A stretch of 59,550 nucleotides of DNA, taken from contig JBBQBQ010000001.1 of the NCBI GenBank assembly GCA_038317685.1, positions 1 to 59,550 of the forward strand, read 5' to 3'. Both the position numbers and the translations under genes were made by a program. How positions within the stretch are numbered: the stretch's first letter is position 1; every line of letters begins with the position of its first letter. The notes below the pieces were generated by a model. It searched no databases. It saw only the letters and a list, made by a program, of their open reading frames with translations, and was not told where the DNA came from. This document shows positions 39,752-48,090 of the stretch, piece by piece. This DNA is from JBBQBQ01 sp038317685. GTDB lineage: Bacteria > Desulfobacterota > Desulfuromonadia > Desulfuromonadales > DDH964.

Positions 39752-40570
39752 TCAGGAGTCCTTTCCTTGGGTCAGGGTGCTGATGATCCCGGCCACGGCG
39801 GCCTTGCCTCGTTCCCGCTCCTCCGGGGGCAGCGGAGGCTCCGACAGCTTGTCTTGATGCCGGCGCCTCGGCAGGTGTGGCAGCAGCGCCGCCGGCTCCG
39901 GCCACTCCTTCATCGGCTGCTGCGCCAACCCGGAAAACGCCCGAAACACCCGGTCCACGTCCTCCACGCAGTCCCGCAACCCATGGCGCTCCAGCAGATG
40001 CAGCCACAGGTCGGCATTGATCGCGATGGTATCGGCCGCCGGGGTCCCGGGCCGGCCAAAGGAGACCAGTCCGATCAGCCCGATTGCGATATGCTGCCGC
40101 AGCGCAGAAACCGCTCCCCATTTTCCCAGCCGCTCCATCGTCTCCCGGCGCTTGCTCTTCGCCGCTGGAATCGGCTCCCCCGTCAGGGTAGCCAGTGGCT
40201 GGGTATCGAGGCGCACCGCCCCGCTGTCCAACTCCACCGATTCCAGCACGCTGAGCAGGTAGCGATGGTCCTTGAGCGGCTTCACGATTCCCCGGTCGCG
40301 CTTCTCCCGCATCGCCTCCACCGTCCGTCGCAACGCCTCGGCAAGCAGCGCGGGATCGGCGCCGATCTCCAGCACCTCCTGCGCCAGGCGCAGCGCCCGC
40401 TCGTTGGCCAGGTCCCGCTGGGCAGGCCGGAAAAGACCGAGATACGAGACCACCGGCCAGAACAGGGGCCCGCTCTTGGCCAGCAAGGCCAACAGATCCC
40501 GCCCGGCGGCGTCGGACCCGTAGGCTTCGAGGCTGTTGGAGCTGTGGCAGACGGGGCAGCGCAGTTTCAC
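39752..40570 (-). CDS. Phage early protein with N-terminal zinc motif
   Basis: 272 residues from GTG 40570, which overlaps the previous stop as GTGA. It opens VKLRCPVCHSSNSLEAYGSD, with a single CPVC pair and a nearby His. The rest is helical with SYLGLFRPAQRDLANERALR and a long basic middle. Position and size suggest a replication or DNA-handling accessory, but no family is recognised. The C-terminal 40 residues are charged and probably flexible. Confidence 0.65.
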   Translation of the reverse strand: MKLRCPVCHSSNSLEAYGSDAAGRDLLALLAKSGPLFWPVVSYLGLFRPAQRDLANERALRLAQEVLEIGADPALLAEALRRTVEAMREKRDRGIVKPLKDHRYLLSVLESVELDSGAVRLDTQPLATLTGEPIPAAKSKRRETMERLGKWGAVSALRQHIAIGLIGLVSFGRPGTPAADTIAINADLWLHLLERHGLRDCVEDVDRVFRAFSGLAQQPMKEWPEPAALLPHLPRRRHQDKLSEPPLPPEERERGKAAVAGIISTLTQGKDS

Positions 40571-40773
40571 GAGTCGTCCCTTATGTCGTGGATCAATCGC
40601 TTGATTCGGAGGGTGATTTCCGTGTGGTGCTGTTCCTGCCACCTAAGATCATCGTTCAGGGCTTGGACCTGACTTTTTTTCGAAGCTGTTTTTGGGAGCT
40701 GATCATAGTGCTGCAAACAGTAGGAATCCGCGCCGATTCCTCTGGCTTCCATCATGTGATTCGGCAGTTTCAT
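40567..40773 (-). CDS. Small phage early protein
   Basis: 68 residues, ATG 40773 overlapping the previous stop (ATGA). Helical and charged (LNDDLRWQEQHHTEITLRIK then RLIHDIRDDS). Function unknown. Confidence 0.65.
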   Translation of the reverse strand: MKLPNHMMEARGIGADSYCLQHYDQLPKTASKKSQVQALNDDLRWQEQHHTEITLRIKRLIHDIRDDS

Positions 40774-41006
40774 TCCCCGCCTCCTTCGGCCAGCATCGCC
40801 CCTTCGTGCCGCGGCACCGCCTCCACGGCGACGACGACCAGGACGATCGCGGGGTCGTGTCGGTGATCGCGCCACCAGGCCAGGGGCACCCGCAGCTGCC
40901 CGAGGTCGGTTGCCAGGACCGCCTGGTCCTCGGTGATCCGGGTGCAAAGGAGGCGATTGCAGACCTCGATGCGCTGGGGGAAGAGTTTGGCTGGCAGTTT
41001 AGGCAT
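40770..41006 (-). CDS. Small phage early protein, first after an internal terminator
   Basis: 78 residues, GAGGAA before ATG 41006. MPKLPAKLFPQRIEVCNRLL, then LATDLGQLRVPLAWWRDHRH and a hydrophobic VLVVVAVEAVPR strand. Function unknown. It lies just beyond a terminator, so it may start a separate transcription segment. Confidence 0.65.
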   Translation of the reverse strand: MPKLPAKLFPQRIEVCNRLLCTRITEDQAVLATDLGQLRVPLAWWRDHRHDPAIVLVVVAVEAVPRHEGAMLAEGGGE

Positions 41007-41018
41007 GAAGTTCCTCAC

Positions 41019-41060
41019 AAAAAATGCCCCGGGGGGCCAGGAGGGAAGAGCCCCCCGGGG
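41019..41060 (-). terminator. Strong intrinsic terminator inside the early operon
   Basis: Perfect 11-bp repeat CCCCGGGGGGC (41027-41037) and its complement (41050-41060), followed on the minus strand by six U residues. It lies between the zinc-ribbon gene and the 78-residue gene, with lytic genes on both sides in the same direction. Confidence 0.85.
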
Positions 41061-41149
41061 CGGAAGTGGGGGACCATCCCCCACGTGAGTGGCTGCTCGT
41101 TCAGGTCCGGGGCACCACCCCCGAACGACCGGCCGCGGCCGGTTTCGCG

Positions 41150-41302
41150 TCAATCGACGGGGATAAAGCTCCGGGCGACCACCAGGCAGTAATAGCTCCG
41201 GAGGCACCCCGGGCAGGAGTACCCGACCTCGATCTCGTTTTCGTTGTCCTCGACGGTCAGGATGCCCGCCGGGATCTCGGTGTCGCAGAGGGGGCAGTTC
41301 AT
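41150..41302 (-). CDS. Zinc-ribbon small protein
   Basis: 50 residues from ATG 41302, overlapping the previous stop (ATGA). Two Cys pairs, MNCPLCDTEIPAG and YSCPGCLRSYYC, form a complete zinc ribbon. Function unknown; possibly binds nucleic acid or a host protein. Confidence 0.7.
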   Translation of the reverse strand: MNCPLCDTEIPAGILTVEDNENEIEVGYSCPGCLRSYYCLVVARSFIPVD

Positions 41303-41490
41303 GACGTAATCTCCCGGATAGCTGTGATCGGCGCCCACATGCGGCACGCGGGGCAAACAATTTTGTCGATTTCGTAGGGGCGGCCGCCGGTCGACATCCT
41401 CCAGATTTCCCTCCGCTCGGCCTCAAAGACGGTCGTGGCGCAGCGGGAGTTCTCGCAGGTGGCGCGAATGCGGTAAAGCTCCTTGCTCAT
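41299..41490 (-). CDS. Zinc-binding small protein (Ogr/Delta-like layout)
   Basis: 63 residues, ATG overlapping the previous stop. ATCENSRCATTVFEAERREI has C-x4-C and IVCPACRMWAP has C-x2-C. The layout recalls P2 Ogr-type zinc activators, though the similarity is only general. It could be a small transcription factor. Confidence 0.7.
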   Translation of the reverse strand: MSKELYRIRATCENSRCATTVFEAERREIWRMSTGGRPYEIDKIVCPACRMWAPITAIREITS

Positions 41491-41645
41491 CGTGTTTTCT
41501 CCGCCTGAAAATGCCGCTCCGGAACCATCTCCGGCGCCGGGTAAAATTCGTTGCCAATCAAGACGCCCATGAACCCTCCGGCACGGCTCTGGTCGACAAA
41601 GTCGCCGTAGACTTTCTCCAGCCAGGCATCGGACGCGATGTCCAT
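41487..41645 (-). CDS. Small phage early protein
   Basis: 52 residues from ATG 41645, one base after the Gam stop. MDIASDAWLEKVYGDFVDQS then FMGVLIGNEFYPAPEMVPER. No family recognised. Tight packing in the operon supports it as real. Confidence 0.65.
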   Translation of the reverse strand: MDIASDAWLEKVYGDFVDQSRAGGFMGVLIGNEFYPAPEMVPERHFQAEKTR

Positions 41646-41646
41646 G

Positions 41647-42171
41647 TCACCCCACCTCCCGCAGGATCTGTTCGCTCTCCTCCAACAGGGCGCAGACGAA
41701 CTTGTCGATATCGTCGCCGACCAGTTTGATGAAGACCGCATCGACGTCTTCGGTCACCGTCACCCCCAGGCGCTTGAGGGTCGCCGCCGGCAGCTGCAGC
41801 AGGGGGGTCTTGAGCAGCTTCTCCTCGGTTTGGATCAGCACGTCCTTCTGCTCGGGGCAGAGCTTTTTGATCAGGGCGATGGTGGTCGCCTCGTCGGCGA
41901 TGGTGGTCTTGCCCCGCTCCTTTTTGAAGCCGCAGCGCACCCCGGCGATGGTCTGGGTTTTGGGCTTAACGAAGCATTCGGGGTGGTCCTTGATCTCCTC
42001 AAAGAGGATCTCGTGGGCGACGGCCAGGTGGCCGGCCAGGATGCGGATGCCGGTCAGGTGCTTGCGCTTGACCTGTTCCAACTCGTCCTGCAGCAGCTGC
42101 ACCCGGTCGGCGAGGGCCTGGCGGCGGTCGGCGAATTCGCGGGCGGTCTTTTCGATGGAGAGAAGCGACAT
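41647..42171 (-). CDS. gam: Host-nuclease inhibitor Gam-like protein
   Basis: 174 residues from ATG 42171 (GGAAC upstream). It has a long helical start (ALADRVQLLQDELEQVKRKH), GVRCGFKKERGKTTIADEAT in the middle and LLKTPLLQLPAATLKRLGV. This matches the Mu Gam family, which binds DNA double-strand ends like Ku and shields linear phage DNA from exonucleases. Location after the MuB gene agrees with Mu. Confidence 0.87.
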   Translation of the reverse strand: MSLLSIEKTAREFADRRQALADRVQLLQDELEQVKRKHLTGIRILAGHLAVAHEILFEEIKDHPECFVKPKTQTIAGVRCGFKKERGKTTIADEATTIALIKKLCPEQKDVLIQTEEKLLKTPLLQLPAATLKRLGVTVTEDVDAVFIKLVGDDIDKFVCALLEESEQILREVG

Positions 42172-42196
42172 GGGGGTTCCTTTCACTTGGGTTCGA

Positions 42197-43453
42197 TTAC
42201 AGGGCCATCACCACGTCGGCGGTGACGTGGGTTTCGCCCATCTCGTGGGCGAGGTTGAGCGCCCGGGCGGTGTAGTTGTTGACCAGCAGGGGGTAGGCGT
42301 GGGAGACCTTCCCTTTGCCGTCGCGGGTGGTCGAGGTCAGGCGCTGGGTGAGCGCCTCGAAGGCCTCGGTGGCGAAGACCTCCTCAATGGGCCGGCCGAT
42401 ACGGCGGAATTTCAGGCCGAGGTAGTCGCGCAGGTGTCCGTTCAGCCCCTTGATCTCGGCCACCTGCACGCGGCGAATCACCTCGCGCATGTCGATGTTG
42501 GTGCTCTCGTTGAACATGTGCTTGAGTTCGGTCTGGCCGACCAGGATGATCCCGAGCAGTTTTTTGTAGCCGTCTTCCAACTCATAGAACCGCTTGAGGT
42601 ATTTGAGTGTCGGCACACTGAGATCGTGCGCCTCCTCAATGATCAGGCAGGCCCGGTACCCGGACTTCGCCCGGTCGAGGAGCAGCCGCTGCACCTGGCG
42701 CGTCTTGTCCTCCAACTTGGCCTTGCAGCGCTCTGAGCTGACGTCCTGGATGATGGCGTCGCAGATCGAGCCGGCGGTGAGCCGCCCCTTGTCGATCATC
42801 TGCGGGTAGATGACCAGGACGTCGCCGTCCCGCTTCAACTGCTCGATGACCTTGCGGCGCATGATCGACTTGCCGCTGCCGACCTCGCCGATTACGGCCA
42901 GGAATCCTCCGTGGCGAGCCGCGTCGAGCATCGCCGCTTCGATGTAGCGGTGCTCTTCGCTCATGTAGATGTCGGCGTCCTTTTGCACGTCGTCGATGAA
43001 GGGATTGCGGAACAACCGAAAGTGCTTCATTGCCTCCTGACTGACCATTTCGACCTCCCAGGTGATGGTGATAATCCCGGGGTCGCCCGGCACCATGGCC
43101 GGCCCCCGCTGCATTCCGTGTTTGATGCGCCGAACGTGACCCGCGGGGTCGGCCTGACGCAGATCCCGACCCAGCGGTTGCCAGAGGTCGGCAGCGGTGA
43201 GCCCCCGTTCCAGCAACCAGGAGATGGCCCGCGAATGCTGCCGAAGGTATCCCTCGACGGCGGCCTGAAACCCGGCGATGGTCGGCGGGATGGCCCCGCG
43301 GTTGATGCACAGGTTTATCGTCGGCCGGCTGACCGACCGGCCGACCGTCTCGGCCACCGCCCGGGCAAGCTCGGACTGGCTCACGTCGCAGTCGACCACC
43401 AACTGCTTGAGGGCGAGCGGCGCGAAGGGCCGCTGGTAAACTCCATGTCCCAT
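42197..43453 (-). CDS. Transposition ATPase, MuB-type AAA protein
   Basis: 418 residues from ATG 43453 (AGGAGG upstream). Residues 10 to 75 are a helix-turn-helix (VSQSELARAVAETVGRSVSR). The AAA domain has FRNPFIDDVQKDADIYMSEE, Walker A GEVGSGKS (189-196), Walker B ACLIIEEAHDL (268-278) and a sensor-like ILVGQTELKHMF. This resembles the ExeA/TniB branch of transposition ATPases, as in BcepMu-type phages, more than Mu MuB itself. It would choose target DNA and activate the transposase. Confidence 0.88.
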   Translation of the reverse strand: MGHGVYQRPFAPLALKQLVVDCDVSQSELARAVAETVGRSVSRPTINLCINRGAIPPTIAGFQAAVEGYLRQHSRAISWLLERGLTAADLWQPLGRDLRQADPAGHVRRIKHGMQRGPAMVPGDPGIITITWEVEMVSQEAMKHFRLFRNPFIDDVQKDADIYMSEEHRYIEAAMLDAARHGGFLAVIGEVGSGKSIMRRKVIEQLKRDGDVLVIYPQMIDKGRLTAGSICDAIIQDVSSERCKAKLEDKTRQVQRLLLDRAKSGYRACLIIEEAHDLSVPTLKYLKRFYELEDGYKKLLGIILVGQTELKHMFNESTNIDMREVIRRVQVAEIKGLNGHLRDYLGLKFRRIGRPIEEVFATEAFEALTQRLTSTTRDGKGKVSHAYPLLVNNYTARALNLAHEMGETHVTADVVMAL

Positions 43454-43478
43454 GATTGCGACCTCCTGATGTCGTGAT

Positions 43479-45158
43479 TTATAGCGCCGCCCTGATGGGC
43501 TCGACCTGGCGCCAGTCCTGTTTTCCGGCGATGGCGGCGATGACCGCCTCCGCCGTTTTGACGTCGATGGAGCTGCCGTATTTGCCCTTGAGCTCCAGGT
43601 TGAGAGCCGGGTCGACCCGGCCGATCTCACGCCGGAGCCGATTCAAAAACTCCCCCATGCCGATCTGCTGCTGCCCGGCGGGCCGGGCGATTTCCATCGG
43701 GGTCCCCCGCCGGGGCATGGGGACGGCGGCGACCTTGTCGGCGTGATGGCCAAAGACCTGGAGGGTCCCGCCGAAGGGGGCGGCGCCCTTTTTCCGCTCC
43801 TCGCCGAAGGCCAGGTTCTCGTTGGTCTTGCGCACCTTCTCCACCGTGGTGTCCGGCTGGGCCTTAAACTCCTGGCCGATGACCGCGGCGTCGGCGCTGA
43901 AGCCGCCGGCGAGGGTGCCGATCGGGTCGACCAGGTAGTCGACATCGCCGAAACGCACGGCCACCTGCGGCCAGTGGTAGGGGCGCAGAATCACCAGCAC
44001 CTTTTTCCCGGGGCGGAGCCCCGGAATGTGCTTGAGGCGGTAATCCTGGGCGCGGAAGGAGACGGTCAGATCCTGCTTGACGGTACGCTCCACCTCCGGT
44101 TCGGCGTAGAGGTCGCGCAGGATCTCGTCGGAGGGGAGGTCGCGCAGCTGCTCCTGGCGGATCGTCAGCCAGCAGGCGGTGCGGGTCATCTTGTGGCGAC
44201 GATGGACGCGGGTGCTGTTCCACCAGACCAGCCAGTCGGTGACCCAGGCGTTCAGCTCTTCGATGGTGGTGGCCGGCTCCAGCCGTAGCCGGGCTTCGAA
44301 GTGGCTCTCGATAATCTCCTGCGCGCACTCGGCCGAGCCCTGGCGGCGCGGGTTGTGCGGCATGTTTTTGGGAATCTCGATCTCCAGCCGCTCCAGCAGC
44401 TGCAGGATACCTTTGGCGATGTTGGCGCTTCCGGCGTCCATCAGCAGGAATTTAGGCACCCCCCGAAAAGGGGATTTGTCGTGGTGGCCGCCGCGCCAGG
44501 CGCTGGTCAGAAAGTCGAAGGTGCTGCGCTGGTTCTCCCCGGCGGCGACGTAGTACTTGACGAAGAGCTGATGGCTGAAATGGTCGGCCAGCACCAGGCG
44601 GAAAAGGCGCTGTTTGATCTTCTCGAAGGCGGCGGGCTTCTTCTCCCGGAAGTCTCGCTCGTCGATGATTCGTAAGCCCTTGCCCCCCTTGAGGTAATAC
44701 TGGATGCAGATGGAGGCGTCGAAGATGTGGACGTGGTTGGGGTGCAGGCTGGCCATGCGGATCGAGGGGTCGACGGCGTCGAGGGCGGCGGCGTTCATGT
44801 CGCGCTCACGCAGGATGGCCTGCAGCCGCGCCTCGCTGATCTGGCCGGGAAGGATGACGCCGTTGTCCGTGGCAATCTGCATCGCCTCGGAGAGGGGCAG
44901 GATGACCCCCTTGACCTCTCGGGAGGTTTCCTGCATCAGGGCACTGATGTATTGCAACTGCGTATCGAGCAGCCCGCTCTTGAGCGCGCCCTTGTCCTTG
45001 CGCGCCGCCCGGCCGCTGTCGAAGCCGTGCTTGGCGGCGATGCGGTACAGGGTGGCCGCGCTCTTGCCGGTCAGGGTCATGTATTCGGCGACGATGCGGT
45101 CCTTTTCACCGTTGACCGCCCGGCCGAGCCGGTCCGCCAGTTCGCGTGCCCAGTCCAT
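43479..45158 (-). CDS. DDE transposase (MuA-type)
   Basis: 559 residues from ATG 45158. The N-terminal 100 residues carry a helix-turn-helix (ATLYRIAAKHGFDSGR). The catalytic core has HVHIFDASICI (Asp147), FLLMDAGSANIAK (Asp241) and RQGSAECAQEIIE (Glu277), so the second Asp and the Glu are 35 residues apart. A family-type beta-barrel domain follows (PGKKVLVILRPYHWPQVAVR then VDYLVDP). The enzyme joins phage ends to target DNA for integration and for replicative transposition in the lytic cycle. It follows the coiled-coil gene by 4 bases. Confidence 0.93.
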   Translation of the reverse strand: MDWARELADRLGRAVNGEKDRIVAEYMTLTGKSAATLYRIAAKHGFDSGRAARKDKGALKSGLLDTQLQYISALMQETSREVKGVILPLSEAMQIATDNGVILPGQISEARLQAILRERDMNAAALDAVDPSIRMASLHPNHVHIFDASICIQYYLKGGKGLRIIDERDFREKKPAAFEKIKQRLFRLVLADHFSHQLFVKYYVAAGENQRSTFDFLTSAWRGGHHDKSPFRGVPKFLLMDAGSANIAKGILQLLERLEIEIPKNMPHNPRRQGSAECAQEIIESHFEARLRLEPATTIEELNAWVTDWLVWWNSTRVHRRHKMTRTACWLTIRQEQLRDLPSDEILRDLYAEPEVERTVKQDLTVSFRAQDYRLKHIPGLRPGKKVLVILRPYHWPQVAVRFGDVDYLVDPIGTLAGGFSADAAVIGQEFKAQPDTTVEKVRKTNENLAFGEERKKGAAPFGGTLQVFGHHADKVAAVPMPRRGTPMEIARPAGQQQIGMGEFLNRLRREIGRVDPALNLELKGKYGSSIDVKTAEAVIAAIAGKQDWRQVEPIRAAL

Positions 45159-45162
45159 GGCC

Positions 45163-46125
45163 TCATTCCCCCTTGCCGCCGTGATGCCTTTCACGGGCGG
45201 CCGCCAGGGAGTCGCCCAGTTCCGTTCCCGCCTCGCGCAGGTTCGGCTGGATCCAGCCGGGGGAATCCATCTCGGCATCTCCGTAGACGTCGCCCGCGGT
45301 GTCGTGAGCTGCGACGATCGCCCGGCGCAGATACCCGAGTGTTTCCATCAGGGCGGCCTTCATGCGGGGAGTTGGGGAGGTGGGGAAAATGTCGCGGTCG
45401 GGGTCGAACTGCATTAGGAACCCGTCGATGGTCAGTCGGGCGTTGCCGCACTTCTGGATGAAGGCTTCCTCGTCGGCGGTCAGGCCCTTCTTTTCGGCCT
45501 GGCCTTCGTAAACGGCCAGGGCCTTCTCCTGGCGTTCTATCAGGTCGGCCTTGCTCTTGAGGAGCTTGTCCTTGGCCCGCAGGGTGGCGGCTTTTTCGGA
45601 GATGACCTGTTCCTTGGCGTCGAGCAGGCGCTCCATGGCCGACTGCAGGTCGTCGCGGTGCTCGGCGTCGAGGGGGATCTCCTCGTCGCCGATGACCAGG
45701 ACGCCGTCTTCGATATTCAGGGCGCCTTCGTGGGTGAGTTGGCGCAGACGGCGGAGGTCGCGGTAGCCGACGCCCAAACCGCAAACGGTTTGCAGAAATT
45801 TTTCCCCGAGGACCGTCAAGCTTTTAAGCTGGTCCTCAATATGTTGACGAGAGTAACCTATTGATTCACAAAAACTTTCCCACGTCCCAATGTCTTTATA
45901 AGCTTTCGATTCCCTCATTTGCTGTATCCAAACCAGGGCGCTAACGCTGGCAAATTCCGCAAACATGTTTGCGGTTTTTACTTGCCCAATGGCTTGGTAA
46001 TATTCGGCGATCCTCCTTTCCCGCATCGCTTGCTCTTGAATCCTCAACTCGCCCTGCTGGCGCTCCATCACCACCGCCTCCATGGCCGCTTCCGAAATTG
46101 GATCCATTTTCTTTCTACCTGCCAT
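45163..46125 (-). CDS. Phage early coiled-coil protein (DUF3102-like)
   Basis: 320 residues from ATG 46125 (GGGAGG upstream). The middle has LVWIQQMRESKAYKDIGTWE then FCESIGYSRQHIEDQLKSL, like DUF3102 and KilA-adjacent phage proteins. A long coiled coil follows (DAKEQVISEKAATLRAKDKL and SKADLIERQEKALAVYEGQ). Function unknown. It directly precedes the transposase gene, so a role in replication or its control is possible. Confidence 0.7.
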   Translation of the reverse strand: MAGRKKMDPISEAAMEAVVMERQQGELRIQEQAMRERRIAEYYQAIGQVKTANMFAEFASVSALVWIQQMRESKAYKDIGTWESFCESIGYSRQHIEDQLKSLTVLGEKFLQTVCGLGVGYRDLRRLRQLTHEGALNIEDGVLVIGDEEIPLDAEHRDDLQSAMERLLDAKEQVISEKAATLRAKDKLLKSKADLIERQEKALAVYEGQAEKKGLTADEEAFIQKCGNARLTIDGFLMQFDPDRDIFPTSPTPRMKAALMETLGYLRRAIVAAHDTAGDVYGDAEMDSPGWIQPNLREAGTELGDSLAAARERHHGGKGE

Positions 46126-46435
46126 GACATGCCTCCCGTAGATGTTTCCCCGTCGCAATGACCATTTCCCTCGCGTCAGAGACGGCCTTCAAAAACCTCA
46201 AATCGTCGTCGCTTGGAAGAATCCCGGTTTCCTCTCGGATCACCTCCCGAATTTCTTCTGGGGTTATAGCCCGCCCCGGGGGGAACATCGCCGTACCGAT
46301 AACCAAGTTGGCCTTCTCTGCGCCGAAGCGGCGACATGCCTCGACCACGACGTCCAGGATGGCCTCATACAGCCCTCCAAGCTTAAGAAACGTGTAATCC
46401 ATAGGCCGCTCGACCTTCTTCCCTCCTGTCCCCAT
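46115..46435 (-). CDS. Small phage early protein
   Basis: 106 residues from ATG 46435. MDYTFLKLGGLYEAILDVVV, AEKANLVIGTAMFPPGRAIT and EEIREVIREETGILPSDDDL. No family recognised. Its end overlaps the next gene by 11 bases. Confidence 0.65.
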   Translation of the reverse strand: MGTGGKKVERPMDYTFLKLGGLYEAILDVVVEACRRFGAEKANLVIGTAMFPPGRAITPEEIREVIREETGILPSDDDLRFLKAVSDAREMVIATGKHLREACHGR

Positions 46436-46436
46436 C

Positions 46437-46727
46437 TCAGACCTCCAGCTTATTGAGTTCATCCTCAGCCCGGGCGATCTGCCCCTGCAGCTGCGATTTC
46501 TTCCGCGCCCAGAAAAGGGCGAGCCCCATGTCCAGCTCCCACCCGCCGCAGACGCTGCGCACCAGCTTCTCGTCCTGCAGCGTCGCCAGGTGGCTCATCG
46601 CCGTCCCGAGGGGCAAATCAGTCCCCCTTGCCACGTCCTGCCCGGTGATCGGCTGCCGCTGGTCAGCGAGGTACCGCAGAATGGCGACGGTCACCTTGAC
46701 CGCGCCGATCCGGCTGTAGCTGCTCAT
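46437..46727 (-). CDS. Winged-helix early regulator (IclR-like fold)
   Basis: 96 residues. VKVTVAILRYLADQRQPITG, QDVARGTDLPLGTAMSHLAT and LQDEKLVRSVCGGWELDMGL form a winged helix of the IclR/DprA type; the tail is a short coiled coil (KKSQLQGQIARAEDELNKLE). ATG overlaps the previous stop (ATGA). Probably DNA-binding. Confidence 0.75.
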   Translation of the reverse strand: MSSYSRIGAVKVTVAILRYLADQRQPITGQDVARGTDLPLGTAMSHLATLQDEKLVRSVCGGWELDMGLALFWARKKSQLQGQIARAEDELNKLEV

Positions 46728-46900
46728 GATCGACCTCCATAAATTCCGCGCCTCTGCCTGGGGCCAAGGCCCCCGACCAGGAAGGCGAATCCACCGATCA
46801 GACCCAGGCCAACCAAGTTGACCAGGGGGAACAGTGGACCTTCCGAACCGGCCAGGAGCAGCCCGACAAATAACATCAACCCCTCGGTAATTTCCTTCAT
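46724..46900 (-). CDS. Small membrane protein
   Basis: 58 residues from ATG 46900, overlapping its neighbours on both sides by ATGA. Two hydrophobic stretches (LMLFVGLLLAGSEGPLF and LVNLVGLGLIGGFAFLVGGL) and a basic tail. Could be an early host-takeover or kil-type membrane peptide, which is inference. Confidence 0.65.
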   Translation of the reverse strand: MKEITEGLMLFVGLLLAGSEGPLFPLVNLVGLGLIGGFAFLVGGLGPRQRRGIYGGRS

Positions 46901-47373
46901 GACCGTCCTCCTTCCATCTCCCGCAAAAAAACTTCCCGCCGCTTTCGCTCCCGAGCCGTCTTCTGCTCGGTTTCCCGCAGCTTCTGAATCTCCGCCCGCA
47001 GCGCCTCCGGGCCCGGCAAGGTAAAAAGACCCGCCGCCTCCGCCAGGATCTCCATCGGCCGGCGGCTCCCCGTCACCCTGCAGAAGGCCGGAAGTCTGGA
47101 CCCCCACACCTGGTGGCGGGTCTTGCTTTCGGCCGTCCAGGTGTAGATCATCTCGGCCGTGATCGTCTCGCCGAGTAGGTGCGACATCTCCCCCGCCACC
47201 TGGTGGATCGACAGGTGGCAGCCCTTGATCGCGGCTGAAAGGGCCTGCCTCAGCTGTGCTTCGATCGACAGGCTGCCCAGGGCCTGCGGCTCCTCGGTCA
47301 TCTCCTGGGCGCGTTGGATCAGGTCGAGGAGCGACAGCTGGGCAGTGTCAGGTTTTGGGGCACGTTTAGACAT
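46897..47373 (-). CDS. Putative DNA-binding early protein (CII/CP76-like layout)
   Basis: 158 residues. Middle part LRQALSAAIKGCHLSIHQVA then LGETITAEMIYTWTAESKTR and LPAFCRVTGSRRPMEILAEA follows the layout of phage CII-type (CP76) regulators; the end is a charged coiled coil. It follows ner and may control early genes. Similarity is judged by eye only. Confidence 0.6.
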   Translation of the reverse strand: MSKRAPKPDTAQLSLLDLIQRAQEMTEEPQALGSLSIEAQLRQALSAAIKGCHLSIHQVAGEMSHLLGETITAEMIYTWTAESKTRHQVWGSRLPAFCRVTGSRRPMEILAEAAGLFTLPGPEALRAEIQKLRETEQKTARERKRREVFLREMEGGRS

Positions 47374-47394
47374 TGAAGATGTCGCTTCCGAGTG

Positions 47395-47652
47395 CTATCG
47401 TTTCCGAGTTCGCGGACGCTTTGCGGTTTCGTAGCGGTGCGGCCAGATCTCTTCCGGCGGCACGCCGATGATCTGGGACACGATCCGCTCCATCGGCGCC
47501 CACTTGCGCCACAGGACGCAATTAGGGGAGTTGCTGACATAGCCGTGCTCCCGGGCGATCCTGGCGAAGGTGTAGCCCTTTTTCGCCAGCGCTGCCTTGA
47601 TGTCCGCCGGGTGCCATGGCTCGGGCGATTTGATTTTGTGGGCTGTGTTCAT
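47395..47652 (-). CDS. ner: Ner-like regulatory protein
   Basis: 85 residues from ATG 47652. WHPADIKAALAKKGYTFARI, then AREHGYVSNSPNCVLWRKWA and GVPPEEIWPHRYE align well with Mu Ner (WHRADVIAGLKKRK ... PEVIWPSRYQ). Ner is a helix-turn-helix protein that lowers both early and repressor transcription in Mu. It starts 2 bases after the stop of the 57-residue gene, which supports that gene too. Confidence 0.9.
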   Translation of the reverse strand: MNTAHKIKSPEPWHPADIKAALAKKGYTFARIAREHGYVSNSPNCVLWRKWAPMERIVSQIIGVPPEEIWPHRYETAKRPRTRKR

Positions 47653-47654
47653 AT

Positions 47655-47828
47655 TCAGTCCCGTTTTTCGATGAGGGTGAAATAGATCGTCCAGACGATT
47701 CCTGAGGCAAAACCAAAGACAAAGGGTTGCCACCAATGTTCGACTTGCACCCCGGTCAATTCAAAGGCGACCTCGAACATGGCCGTCGAAACCAAAAGCC
47801 ATCCGGCATATTTCAATAGGTTGCGCAT
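47655..47828 (-). CDS. Small two-helix membrane protein upstream of ner
   Basis: 57 residues from ATG 47828 (GGAGAG about 12 bases upstream). Two membrane helices: YAGWLLVSTAMFEVAFELTG and WWQPFVFGFASGIVWTIYFT. The stop is 2 bases before the ner ATG, so they are probably co-translated. It would be the first lytic gene. A membrane role early in infection is inferred. Its start codon overlaps, in the palindrome GCATGC, that of a plus-strand frame. Confidence 0.6.
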   Translation of the reverse strand: MRNLLKYAGWLLVSTAMFEVAFELTGVQVEHWWQPFVFGFASGIVWTIYFTLIEKRD

Positions 47829-48090
47829 GCTTGAACTTCTCTCCGAATATTGGAAAGGGTTTGTTGGCGCTGCAGGGGGCGCTACCTTCACATGGCTTTT
47901 CGTCAAAGTCCTGAACCGGAATAAAAAAAGGTCTCCGCCAGTTACTGATACCCTCCCCGAGTTCGCCAGTTCGGCGGCGGGGTTGGAGAAGCCCGACCCC
48001 CCGGCTGCCTGGGCCACTCCACCCCCCGAAGAGCCAAAACCGACGGCACTCGACCGCAAACTACTTCGGGGAAAACGCCTCTTTTTTTGA
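47827..48090 (+). CDS. Uncertain small membrane protein on the plus strand
   Basis: 87 residues from ATG 47827. A membrane helix (GFVGAAGGATFTWLFVKVL), a basic stretch (NRNKKRS) and a Pro-rich tail give it a protein-like composition. Against it: a weak ribosome site, no visible promoter, and full overlap with the leader that early minus-strand transcription must cross. If real, it would be made with the lysogenic genes. Confidence 0.3.
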   Translation: MLELLSEYWKGFVGAAGGATFTWLFVKVLNRNKKRSPPVTDTLPEFASSAAGLEKPDPPAAWATPPPEEPKPTALDRKLLRGKRLFF

